A stretch of DNA of 64,000 nucleotides from the NCBI GenBank assembly GCA_016795565.1, contig JAEUGW010000019.1, forward strand, positions 22,138-86,137, read 5' to 3'. The position numbers were made by a program, and so were the translations under genes. Positions 34,469-42,805 of this stretch are shown piece after piece. How positions within the stretch are numbered: position 1 is the first letter of the stretch; each line of letters begins with the position of its first letter. This DNA is from Opitutaceae bacterium (lineage in GTDB: Bacteria > Verrucomicrobiota > Verrucomicrobiia > Opitutales > Opitutaceae). The notes beneath the pieces were generated by a model. The model made no database searches, was not told where the DNA came from, and was given only the letters and a program-made list of their open reading frames with translations.

Positions 34469-34897
34469 ATGTGGAACTCAGGAAAACTGGAAAATGGCTG
34501 AGCTGGGCAACAAGGGGCTCAGTGGCCGGGTGATCGAGGCGGCGATTGCCGTCCATACGGCTCTGGGGCCGGGTTTCATCGAGTCGGTTTATGAGAGTGC
34601 CTTGGCCGTGGAACTGACCGCGAGGGGTATTCGTTTTGAGAGGCAAAAAATCATCAGAATCCTGCACCGCGGAGAAGAAGTCGGTGAACACCGGTTGGAC
34701 CTGTTGGTTGAAGGGTGTTTGTTGGTCGAGATGAAGGCAGTAAAAGATATGGACGATATTTTCTACGTCATCGGACGCTCCCAAATGAAAGCGGCCGGCA
34801 TTCGCGATGGTCTGATCCTGAATTTTGCCTCAATGCCACTCACCATCAAACGCATAGGTCCCGGTCTGCCGCCTTCCTGATTTCCTGAGTTCCACAT
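34469..34897. mobile_element. Candidate mobile cassette: GxxExxY gene boxed by 17-bp perfect inverted repeats
   Basis: ATGTGGAACTCAGGAAA at 34469-34485 and TTTCCTGAGTTCCACAT at 34881-34897 are perfect inverted copies. They enclose exactly one gene, the GxxExxY protein, within the nusB-ftsY gap. A transcript could fold into a long stem with the gene in the loop. No target duplication or transposase is visible, so any movement would rely on the encoded nuclease-like protein or on outside factors. Confidence 0.5.
34494..34880 (+). CDS. GxxExxY protein, PD-(D/E)XK nuclease-like
   Basis: A 128-residue protein of the GxxExxY family. The naming motif is GFIESVY (residues 27-33). A restriction-nuclease-like active site is visible: Glu30, Asp69 in EHRLDLLVEG, and Glu79-x-Lys81 in LLVEMKAVKD. 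The family is common in Verrucomicrobiota, Planctomycetota and Bacteroidota, usually as scattered single genes of unknown role. Here it interrupts the otherwise conserved ribosome/translocation gene set between nusB and ftsY and is framed by perfect inverted repeats. The stop codon abuts the right repeat exactly (34880/34881). No nuclease activity should be assumed without testing. Confidence 0.85.
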   Translation: MAELGNKGLSGRVIEAAIAVHTALGPGFIESVYESALAVELTARGIRFERQKIIRILHRGEEVGEHRLDLLVEGCLLVEMKAVKDMDDIFYVIGRSQMKAAGIRDGLILNFASMPLTIKRIGPGLPPS

Positions 34898-34905
34898 ACA
34901 ATTTC

Positions 34906-35847
34906 ATGTTTTCACTTTATAAGAAATTCAAGGACGGGCTGACGAAGACCGTCGCGGCCATCGCGGCCAAGACGCACGGGCTCTTCGGCGGGCGCAAGAT
35001 CGACGCGGCGTCGCTGGAGGAACTTGAGGAGGCACTCTACACCGCCGACTTCGGCGTCGAGACCACCACCGAGATCCTCGACGAGATCAAGGCGGCCTAC
35101 CGCAAGGACCCCGAGCTCAAGGGCCAGCAGGCCGCCGCCATCGGCGTCACGGTGCTCCGCCGCGTGCTCGCCGGCGCCGAGGGCAACCTTGAGTTGGGCG
35201 CCAAGCCGACGGTGATCGCCATGATTGGCGTCAACGGCTCGGGCAAGACCACCACCACCGCGAAGCTGGCGCACAAGCTCAAGGGTGACGGCCAGACGGT
35301 GATCGTGGCCGCGTGCGACACCTTCCGTGCGGCGGCGGTCGAGCAGTTGAAGAGCTGGGCCGAGCGCCTGAAGATTGAGATCGTGGCCAGCCACACCGGG
35401 GCCGATTCCGCCGCCGTGGCGTTTGACGCCTGGCAGGCCGCCAAGGCCCGGGGGCACGACTGGCTGATCGTGGACACGGCCGGCCGCCTCCACACGAAGA
35501 GCAATCTGATGGAGGAGCTCGCGAAGATCCGCCGCGTCCTGCAGAAGAACGACCCCGCCGCGCCCCAGCACCGCTGGCTCGTGGTGGACGGCTCGCTGGG
35601 GGCCAATTCCATCGAGCAGGCGAAGGTGTTTCACCAAAGCTTCGGGCTGACGGGTCTCGTGGTGACGAAGCTCGACGGCACCAGCCGCGGCGGCGCGATC
35701 GTCGGCATCTGGCGGCAGTTGAAGATCCCGATCTATTTCATCGGCCTCGGCGAGCAACCCGACGACCTCCAGCCGTTCTCGGCGGACAACTACGCCCGCG
35801 CCGTGTTTGGGTTGGAGGCGCAATTGTCGCCGCACGGCGACAATTGA
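34906..35847 (+). CDS. ftsY: Signal recognition particle receptor FtsY
   Basis: A 313-residue SRP GTPase that docks ribosome-SRP complexes at the inner membrane. The N-terminal acidic A domain is short, as in many non-enteric bacteria. The N domain begins FSLYKKFKDGLTKTVAAIAA, followed by LEELEEALYTADFGVETT. The G domain has IGVNGSGKTTTTAKLAHKL (P-loop), DTFRAAAVEQL, IVDTAGRLHTKSNLMEEL, VTKLDGTSRGGAIVGI and GLGEQPDDLQPF, all in the family order. The gene starts 8 bases after the right repeat of the GxxExxY cassette and shows no clear ribosome-binding site. It ends one base before the convergent TPR gene. Confidence 0.96.
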   Translation: MFSLYKKFKDGLTKTVAAIAAKTHGLFGGRKIDAASLEELEEALYTADFGVETTTEILDEIKAAYRKDPELKGQQAAAIGVTVLRRVLAGAEGNLELGAKPTVIAMIGVNGSGKTTTTAKLAHKLKGDGQTVIVAACDTFRAAAVEQLKSWAERLKIEIVASHTGADSAAVAFDAWQAAKARGHDWLIVDTAGRLHTKSNLMEELAKIRRVLQKNDPAAPQHRWLVVDGSLGANSIEQAKVFHQSFGLTGLVVTKLDGTSRGGAIVGIWRQLKIPIYFIGLGEQPDDLQPFSADNYARAVFGLEAQLSPHGDN

Positions 35848-35848
35848 C

Positions 35849-37489
35849 TCAGGGCTCCGGTTCGGGTGAGGCGGGGGAGTTTTTCAGCGCGACTTCTATG
35901 GCGGCGAGGAGCTGGTGCTGGCGGGGCTGCGCGGCATCGAGCCGCAGGGCGGCCTCCTGCAGGACCGCGCGCGAGGGTTTGCGCATGGCCAGCAACCGCG
36001 GCAGGCTGCTTTCCAGGCCGGGGCCGTCGCGCGCCAGGCTCTGCTGATGCACCAGCTCGGTGAGGGCGGCCTGATCAAGCGGGTGCTGGCGCACCGCCGA
36101 TTCAATGACGCGCTGGGCCGGCCGCACGGCGCCGATCTCCGCCAGGCGGCGGGTGAGCAGGATGCTATCGCTGCTGCGCGGGCGCTGGCGGACGAGGAAA
36201 GTCTGGAGGTAGGATTCGCCGTTGACGGGGTCGCTGGCCCCGAAACAGGCGAGCGCGCGCAAGCCGGCCAGCGTGTCGGCGAAGCGCGGATTGGCTCCGG
36301 CGGGCCCGGCGAGGGCGGCGTCGGCGGCGGCGAGCGCGGCCGGGTAATCGCCCGCCAGCGCTAGCCCCTGCACCAGGGCGAGGTCGAAGGTCTCGAGCGG
36401 ATAGCCGCGCTCGGCGGCCAATCCGCGGAGGCGGCGGACGAGACCGGTGTTGCCCGTGTCGCTGGCGAACCAAGCCAGCAGCAGCAAGGCCGCCGGGTCT
36501 GTCGGGTTGTCGGCGAGGTAGGATTCGGTTTCGCGCTGCACCCGGGTCTGATCGCCGCTGCGCTGCCAGGCGTAGAGCAGATCGATGCGCGGCCCGGGGC
36601 TGGCGGGGTCGGCGAGGTGGCGGACGAGCGCCTCGTTGAGCTCCCGCGTCGTGTCCCCGAGGTCGCGATAAAAGCGGATGAGCTGGAGCGGCAGCTCGTC
36701 GCGTCCGGGGAAACGGGGACGCTGCTGCTCGAGCCGCAGCCGCGCCAGTTCGGGATAGCCGCGCTCCCAGTCGCAGCGCGCGAGCAGCAGCTGGCCCTCG
36801 AGACTGCGGTCGAGGCGCCAGTCGGCCACGAGTCGCTCGGCGCCGTCGTAGTCACCGTAATGGTAGCGGACCGTGGCCGCCTGGAGAGCGAGGAACTGGT
36901 GGGTGAGGACCTCGTCGGGCTGCGGGGGCAGGTAGCGGCGGGTCAGGTCGCGGATGCGGGTGTCCTCGTGCAACTCGTCGAGCAGGCCGAAGGTCAGCTT
37001 GAGGTAGGCGAGGTCGTCGCGGGCCTGGGGGAGGCCGACTCCGAGGACATCGAGGGCCCCCTGCCGCAATCCAAAGCGCAGGTAAACGATCGCCAGCTGG
37101 CGGCGGGCGGCGATGTCGGCGGGCACGCGGGCGACGCCGGCGGCGAGGAACGCCGCCGCATCGGAGAATTCCCCCGCCGCGAGGGCGCGCTGGCCGCGGA
37201 TCAGGTAGTGGCGGCCGAGGGCCTCGCGGTGCTGGGACCAGAACGGCGGCCAGACGAGGTTGAGGTAGCTGGCGGTGAAGCCGTGCCGGAAGTGGATGAA
37301 CGTCCAGGCCGCGCCGGCGGTGGCGAGCCAGCCCGCGACCGCGAGCAGCAGGAAGGCGGTGGCGATATGGCGCCACAGCAGGACGACGCGCGGATTGCCA
37401 CCCGGCTCCAGGATGGTGACCCAGAGTTTCCAACGGTATTCAGGGCTGCCGGGATCGAAGCGGGGGGTGGCTTGCTTGGTGAGATCCAC
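35849..37489 (-). CDS. Membrane-anchored TPR-like protein of unknown function
   Basis: A 546-residue protein that starts with GTG at 37489. A short cytoplasmic segment (FDPGSPEYRWKLWVTILEPG) is followed by one clear membrane helix near residues 42-65 (ATAFLLLAVAGWLATAGAAW). The remainder is helical and repetitive, reading as tetratricopeptide-like repeats: ALGRHYLIRGQRALAAGEFS, IAARRQLAIVYLRFG, LLARCDWERGYPELARLRLE, ALVQGLALAGDYPAALAAAD. The repeats would face the periplasm and act as a protein-binding scaffold. It lies 81 bases after the giant autotransporter-repeat gene on the same strand and may be expressed with it. It runs convergent to ftsY. I recognise no specific family. Confidence 0.75.
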   Translation of the reverse strand: MDLTKQATPRFDPGSPEYRWKLWVTILEPGGNPRVVLLWRHIATAFLLLAVAGWLATAGAAWTFIHFRHGFTASYLNLVWPPFWSQHREALGRHYLIRGQRALAAGEFSDAAAFLAAGVARVPADIAARRQLAIVYLRFGLRQGALDVLGVGLPQARDDLAYLKLTFGLLDELHEDTRIRDLTRRYLPPQPDEVLTHQFLALQAATVRYHYGDYDGAERLVADWRLDRSLEGQLLLARCDWERGYPELARLRLEQQRPRFPGRDELPLQLIRFYRDLGDTTRELNEALVRHLADPASPGPRIDLLYAWQRSGDQTRVQRETESYLADNPTDPAALLLLAWFASDTGNTGLVRRLRGLAAERGYPLETFDLALVQGLALAGDYPAALAAADAALAGPAGANPRFADTLAGLRALACFGASDPVNGESYLQTFLVRQRPRSSDSILLTRRLAEIGAVRPAQRVIESAVRQHPLDQAALTELVHQQSLARDGPGLESSLPRLLAMRKPSRAVLQEAALRLDAAQPRQHQLLAAIEVALKNSPASPEPEP

Positions 37490-37570
37490 GGGGAGGAGGA
37501 GGGGAAGTTCCTGTGCGGAGGGAACCGCCAGACGCGGGGGCCAGCCGGGTTGGCGCCGGGACAGGCGGGG

Positions 37571-40500
37571 CTACGCGCGGCGGCGACGGAGGGCCGCAAG
37601 GGCGAGCGCGGCGAGGCCGGCGAGGGCGGCGTAGGTGCCGGGCTCGGGGATGGGGGAGACGTAGCCGGAGCCGTCAATGGTCACGCCCGCGCCGTAGCCG
37701 GTGAAGCTGATCTGCGCGAGCTGGCCGGCGGTGAGGCCCGCGGAGGAGGTGCCGAAGCGCAGGGCGTTGCCCGAGGCGGTGGTGTAGTTGGCGATGGTGA
37801 GCGTGCCGGTCCAAGATTGGGCGGAGCTGTCGGCAAAGACGAGGCTGGCGGCCGTGGAGCCGAAATCGATGGTGGAGCTGGCGCCGAGCTGGAGGGCGGC
37901 GAGGGTCTCCGAGAAATTGTTCAACTGGAACGAGCCGCCCGCGAGGGTGAGGTTGGCCCCGTTGCCGATCTGGTTCGAGGCACCGAGGCGGAGGACATCG
38001 GTGCCGGCGCCGTTGCCGACGGTGATGGTGCCACCGGCGATGGCATTGGTGCCGGCGGTCTTGGCGAGGATGAGGGTGCCCTCGGTGATGGCGGTGTTGC
38101 CGGCGTAGGTGTTGGCCGATCCGCCGGAGAGCGTGACGGTGCCGCCGCTGCCGTTGAGGGTGAGGCCGCCGGCACCGGCGAGGACGCCGGCGTAGGAGGT
38201 GGCGGTGATCTGCGCGAGCGTCAGGATGTGGCCGGTCCCGAAATTGATGGTGCCGCCCGAGCCGGCGAGCGAGGCGACGGTCTGGGCGGCGTTGTCGAGG
38301 TTGAGCGAGCCGCCGGAGAGCGTGAGGTCGTTGGTGGCGGCAAAGGACGCGCCGGATTTGACGGTGAGGGTGCCGTCGCTGACGGTGACGCCGCCGGTGA
38401 AGGTGTTGACCCCGCCGAGTTCCCAGGTGCCGGTGCCGGTTTTGGCGAGGGCGGTGGTGTTGGCGCCGGAGTTGTTGACGATGGCACCGCTGAGGGTGTT
38501 GGCGGCGGTGGAGGTGCCCGTGAGCGTGAGGGTCTTGCTGCCGGCGCCCGTGGCGGTGAGGGCGGAGGTGAGGGTGAGGGCGCCGGAGCCGGAGGCGTCG
38601 AGGGTGGCGTCGCCGGTGGTGCCGGCGAGGTTGACGATGCGGTTGGAAGTGTGGCCCGAGCCGGTGTAGCGGAGCGTGGCAGCGCTGGCGGCGACACCGA
38701 GGGCGATGGTGCCGTTGCCCGCGGTGGTGGGCGCGCCGAGGGCGGAGGCCGTGCTGAGGTTGGCGAGGGAGTTGATGGAGACGGTGCCGCCCTGGATGGA
38801 GGTGACGCCGGTGAAGGTGTTGACGCCGGAGAGGGTGAGGGTGCCCGATCCAGACTTGGTCAGCGTGCCGGTGGTGGTGCCGATGATGCCCGCGGCGGTG
38901 GTGTCGCCTGCGCCGTCAAAGGTGAGGCCGAAGGTGGCGCCGCTGATGTTGCCGGACAGGGTGAGCGAGCCGGCATCGCTCCGGATCCTGGTGGCGGCGG
39001 TGAGGGCGAGCGCGCCGCCCCAGGAATTGGTGCCGGAAAGGTTGCGGAGCGCGCCGGTGGTGGAGACGCCGGTGCCGGCGAGACTGAGGCTCTCGGCGCC
39101 GACGGCTATGCCTCCCTGGAGCTCGAGGGCGGCGCCGCTGGCGACGGTGACGCCGCCGCCGGTGGTGCCGGTGGCGGTGGAGTTCTGGAGGGAAAGCATG
39201 CCGGCGGAGACGGTGGTTGTCCCGGTGTAGGTGTTGGCCCCGGCGAGCGTCCAGGTGCCGGTGCCGGACTTCGTGAGGGAGGCGTTGCCAGTGGCGATGG
39301 GATCAAGGATGGCGCCGTTGCCGGTGCCGTTGAGGGTCAGGCCGAGGTTGGTGCCGGTGACGGCGGAGCCGGAGGCGACATCGAAGGTGAGGGTGCCGGT
39401 GCCGTTGGCGGTGATGATGCCGGCACCGGTGAGGTTGATGATGCGGTCGGTGGTGTGGCCGGTGCCGTCGTAGCGGAGGGTGGCGGCGCCGAGGGCGATG
39501 GTGCCGTTGGCCACGGTGGTGGGTGCGCCGAGGTTGGAGGCGCCGCCGCCGACGGTGCCGATGGTGCTGAAATCCAGGGTGCCGGCGGTGACGGTGGTGA
39601 CGGCGTCGTAGGTGTTGGCGCCGGAGAGAAGGAGGACGCCGGTGCCGGCCTTGGTCAGGCCGCCACCGGTGGAGGAGATGAGGGCGGAAACGGTGAGGTC
39701 GGTGGCGGCGGTGGTGGAATTGTTGACGGTGAAGGTGCGGGTGGCGGCACCGAGGGCGAGGTTGCCCGAGAGGGTGGAGCCGAGGGGATTGCCGGTGGCG
39801 GAGAAGGTGACGTTGCCGCCGAGGGTGAGGGTGCCCGCACCGGTGGAGAGGTTGGCGACGCTGGTCGCGTTGGCGCCGGTGCCGCCGCCGAGGGTCAGCG
39901 TCGTGACGCTGGCGTTGTGGCCGTCGAGGTCGAGGAGGGCGGCGCCGCCGGCGGCGGTGATGGCGACGGTGGTGGCGAGATTGGGCAGGGCGCCGGAGGT
40001 GCCGGCGCGGAGGGTGCCGTTGCTCACGGTGGTGGTGCCGCCATAAGTGCCGGTGCCGCCGAGGACCAGCGTGCCGGCGCCGGTCTTGACGAGGGCGGAG
40101 GCGGTGGAGGTGCCGCCGTTGGCGATGGTGCCGGTGATGGTGGCGGTGCCGCCGGTGGTGTTGATGGTGAGGGTGCGGTTGCTGGCGGAGTTGGAGAGAT
40201 TGATGGCGCCGAGGGTGGTGAGGGCGGTGTTGGTGATGTTCAGCGTGGCGGTGGCGGAATTGGTCTGGGTGCCGGAGAGGGTGAGGTCGGAGGAGCCGCC
40301 GAGGGTGGAGGAGGCGCTCATCGTGCGGGTGTTGGCGAGGGTGCGGGCGGTGCCATCACCGGCGAGCGTGCCGCTGCCGAGGGCGAGGGTGGAGGAGCCA
40401 AGGGCGCTGTTGTGGCCGACGACCAGGGTGCCGGCGGTGAGCGAGGTGGTGCCGGTATAGGTGTTGTTGCCGGTGAGGCTGAGGGTGCCGGTGCCGGCCT

Positions 40501-42658
40501 TGGTGAAGCCGGCGGTGTTGCTGAGGATGCCGGCGAAGGTGGTGGCACCGGTGTTGGAGACGGTGAGGGTGCGATTGGTGGTGCCGAGGTTGAAGTTGCC
40601 GGAGAAGGTGAGGTCGGAGGCGCCGCCGAGGGTGGAGTTGGCGGCGATGGAAAGGGCGTTGGCGAGGGTGAGCGGCGAGCCGTCGCCGTGCACGGCGCCG
40701 CCGGCGAGGGCGAGGGTGCCGACGCCGAAGGAGGCGCTGTTGGTGGCGACGAGCGTGCCGGCGGAAACGGTGGTGGTGCCGGCGTAGGTGTTGACGCCGG
40801 CGAGACGCCAGGTGCCGGTGCCGGACTTGGTGACGGCGGTGTTGGACGCGCCGTTGGCGATGACGCCCTGGAGCTCGTTGGCGGCGGTGCTGGTGCCGGC
40901 GAGCGTGAGGGTCTTGACGCCGTTGCCGGTGACGGTGGGGCTGGCGGAGAGGATGAGGGCACCGGAGCCGTCGTGCTGGAGCGTGGCGCCGCCGGTGGTG
41001 CCGGCGAGATCGAGGACGCGGTTGGAAGTCTCGCCCGCGCCGGTGTAGATGAGCGCGCCGGCCGTGGTGGTGTTGCCGAGCTTGATCGTGCCGTGGGTGC
41101 CGACCGGGCCGCTGTCACCGCTGTTGCCGAGGCTGGCGACGGTGACGGAGCCGGCCTGGACGTGAAGCTGGCCGGAGAAACTGTTGGCGCCGGTGAGCGA
41201 GAGGATGCCGGTGCCGGTCTTGTTGAGGCCGCCGGTGCCGGAGATAACGGCGGAGATGATGGCGTCGGTGGCGGCGGTGCCGTTGGCGACGGAGATGGTG
41301 CGGTTGGCGGCGCCGAGGGAGAAATCGGAGGTCCAGGTGACGGTGTTGTTGGCGAGCGAGGAGGCGAGGGTGAGGGTGCCGGCGGCGGGGAGGAAGTTGG
41401 CGGTGGTGCCCCAGATCTCGCCGCCGGCGAAGCCGACGGAGAGCGCGCCCCCGTAGGCCGCGAAGCCGCCGCCGGTGCCGGTGAACCGGACTTGGGAGGC
41501 ACCGGTGCCGAGGGTGCGGGAGAAGGTGCCGCTCAGGCCGAGCACGCCGCCACCGCTGAGGTTGAGGTTGGCGGAGGAGATGGCACCGGAGCCGGAGAGG
41601 TGGAGGCCGCCGCCGGAAATCGCGGTGGCCCCGGTGTAGGTGTTGGCACCGGTGAGCACCCAGTTGCCCGCGCCGGTCTTGGTGAGCGAGGTGGCACCGC
41701 CGCCGCTGTCCACGATGACGCCCTGGAGGGTGTTGGCGCCGGTGCCGGTGCCGCCGAGCGTGAGGGTCTTGGCACCGGAGCCGGTGGCGGTGAGATTCGA
41801 AGTGAGCACGAGCGCGCCGGTGCCGTTGTTGTTGAGGGTGGCGCCTCCGGTGGTGCCGGCGAGGTCAATGACGCGATCGGAGGTGTGACCGGTGCCGGTG
41901 TAGGTGAGCGTGGCGGCGGTGGCACCGCTGCCGAGCTTGATGGTGCCATCGCCGACGGTCGTGGGCGTGCCGAGCGCGGAGGCGGCGCCGGAGACGTTGC
42001 CGAGGGAGTTGATCGAGAGCGTGCCGGCGCTGATGGTGACGGGGCCGGAGAAGGTGTTGGCTCCGGAGAGCGTCCAGATGTTGGCGCCGCTCTTGGTGAG
42101 GCCGCCGGCGCCGCTGATGACACCGCTGATCGCGCCGGCGCCGGTGCTGGTGGCGCCGAGGGTGAGGAGGAAGCCGGCGTTATTGACGGCGCTGGCGATG
42201 GTGAGGGCGCCGGTGCTCGTGGTCTGGAAGCTGGCGGCGGCACCGAGGGCGAGCGAGAGGGAAGCGGCGATGGTCTGGCCGGTGTTGTCCTGCTGGGAGA
42301 TGCCGGAGGCGCCGAGCGTGAGCGTGGGGCTGCCGGTGCCGCTGAGGGTGAAGGCGCCGGCGCCATTGCTGAAGCGGATGCCGTTCACGCTGCGCGAGGC
42401 GCCGAGGTTGGGCTGGAAGGTGGGGGTGGCGGTGGCGAAGTTGGCGATGTCGGTCGTGAGATCGTCGGCCGGGGCCACACCACCGGTCCAGTTGGTGCCG
42501 GTGGCCCAGTCGGTCGCGGTGTTGGACCAGGAGATGACGGCGGCGGGGAGCGCTTGGACGGAGAATCCGGCCACGGCAAGCAGCAGCAGTCGCCGCAATG
42601 AACAGCTCAGAGCGGCACTTCTGGAAGGACGGAGGGCGGATTGGATCTGGGGCATCAT
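37571..42658 (-). CDS. Giant autotransporter-associated beta-strand repeat protein with PEP-CTERM anchor
   Basis: A 1695-residue exported protein. The signal segment is near residues 20-40 (LRRLLLLAVAGFSVQALPAA), then ISWSNTATDWATGTNWTGG, the usual first repeat-domain strand. About eleven copies of the passenger-associated repeat follow, each like LTKSGTGTWTLAGANTYTGT with TTTVSAGTL; copies occur at variable spacing over residues about 180-1610. Between them lie longer parallel-beta segments such as NRTLTVSNTGATTFAGILSN. The tail has the motif PEPGTYAALAGLAALALAAL followed by Arg residues, the PEP-CTERM signal recognised by an exosortase. It is probably a surface or matrix protein. Codons are GC-rich and repetitive, which opens a false antisense frame of almost 2000 codons. 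Confidence 0.92.
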   Translation of the reverse strand: MMPQIQSALRPSRSAALSCSLRRLLLLAVAGFSVQALPAAVISWSNTATDWATGTNWTGGVAPADDLTTDIANFATATPTFQPNLGASRSVNGIRFSNGAGAFTLSGTGSPTLTLGASGISQQDNTGQTIAASLSLALGAAASFQTTSTGALTIASAVNNAGFLLTLGATSTGAGAISGVISGAGGLTKSGANIWTLSGANTFSGPVTISAGTLSINSLGNVSGAASALGTPTTVGDGTIKLGSGATAATLTYTGTGHTSDRVIDLAGTTGGATLNNNGTGALVLTSNLTATGSGAKTLTLGGTGTGANTLQGVIVDSGGGATSLTKTGAGNWVLTGANTYTGATAISGGGLHLSGSGAISSANLNLSGGGVLGLSGTFSRTLGTGASQVRFTGTGGGFAAYGGALSVGFAGGEIWGTTANFLPAAGTLTLASSLANNTVTWTSDFSLGAANRTISVANGTAATDAIISAVISGTGGLNKTGTGILSLTGANSFSGQLHVQAGSVTVASLGNSGDSGPVGTHGTIKLGNTTTAGALIYTGAGETSNRVLDLAGTTGGATLQHDGSGALILSASPTVTGNGVKTLTLAGTSTAANELQGVIANGASNTAVTKSGTGTWRLAGVNTYAGTTTVSAGTLVATNSASFGVGTLALAGGAVHGDGSPLTLANALSIAANSTLGGASDLTFSGNFNLGTTNRTLTVSNTGATTFAGILSNTAGFTKAGTGTLSLTGNNTYTGTTSLTAGTLVVGHNSALGSSTLALGSGTLAGDGTARTLANTRTMSASSTLGGSSDLTLSGTQTNSATATLNITNTALTTLGAINLSNSASNRTLTINTTGGTATITGTIANGGTSTASALVKTGAGTLVLGGTGTYGGTTTVSNGTLRAGTSGALPNLATTVAITAAGGAALLDLDGHNASVTTLTLGGGTGANATSVANLSTGAGTLTLGGNVTFSATGNPLGSTLSGNLALGAATRTFTVNNSTTAATDLTVSALISSTGGGLTKAGTGVLLLSGANTYDAVTTVTAGTLDFSTIGTVGGGASNLGAPTTVANGTIALGAATLRYDGTGHTTDRIINLTGAGIITANGTGTLTFDVASGSAVTGTNLGLTLNGTGNGAILDPIATGNASLTKSGTGTWTLAGANTYTGTTTVSAGMLSLQNSTATGTTGGGVTVASGAALELQGGIAVGAESLSLAGTGVSTTGALRNLSGTNSWGGALALTAATRIRSDAGSLTLSGNISGATFGLTFDGAGDTTAAGIIGTTTGTLTKSGSGTLTLSGVNTFTGVTSIQGGTVSINSLANLSTASALGAPTTAGNGTIALGVAASAATLRYTGSGHTSNRIVNLAGTTGDATLDASGSGALTLTSALTATGAGSKTLTLTGTSTAANTLSGAIVNNSGANTTALAKTGTGTWELGGVNTFTGGVTVSDGTLTVKSGASFAATNDLTLSGGSLNLDNAAQTVASLAGSGGTINFGTGHILTLAQITATSYAGVLAGAGGLTLNGSGGTVTLSGGSANTYAGNTAITEGTLILAKTAGTNAIAGGTITVGNGAGTDVLRLGASNQIGNGANLTLAGGSFQLNNFSETLAALQLGASSTIDFGSTAASLVFADSSAQSWTGTLTIANYTTASGNALRFGTSSAGLTAGQLAQISFTGYGAGVTIDGSGYVSPIPEPGTYAALAGLAALALAALRRRRA

Positions 42659-42805
42659 TCAAACGAGGTCGCGGGTGCGACGGTTTGAATGGTCACGGTT
42701 GATAGGTGTAATACCCTAATTTACAATCCCGAAGCGAGAACACGTTGATGCCCGCTTTGTGGAGAACGATTTATCTCCCGGCTCTAAATATCGGTTGATA
42801 AAGCC

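Noticed and set aside
36617..42601. A 1994-codon open frame on the plus strand
   Set aside because: It is antisense to the autotransporter-repeat gene and the TPR gene, has a Gly/Glu/Val-biased composition and no signal, domain or start site. The minus-strand genes have clear family motifs.
37571..42658. CRISPR-like or tandem DNA repeats suggested by the regular pattern
   Set aside because: The repetition is at protein level with variable spacing; there are no identical direct repeats with unique spacers.
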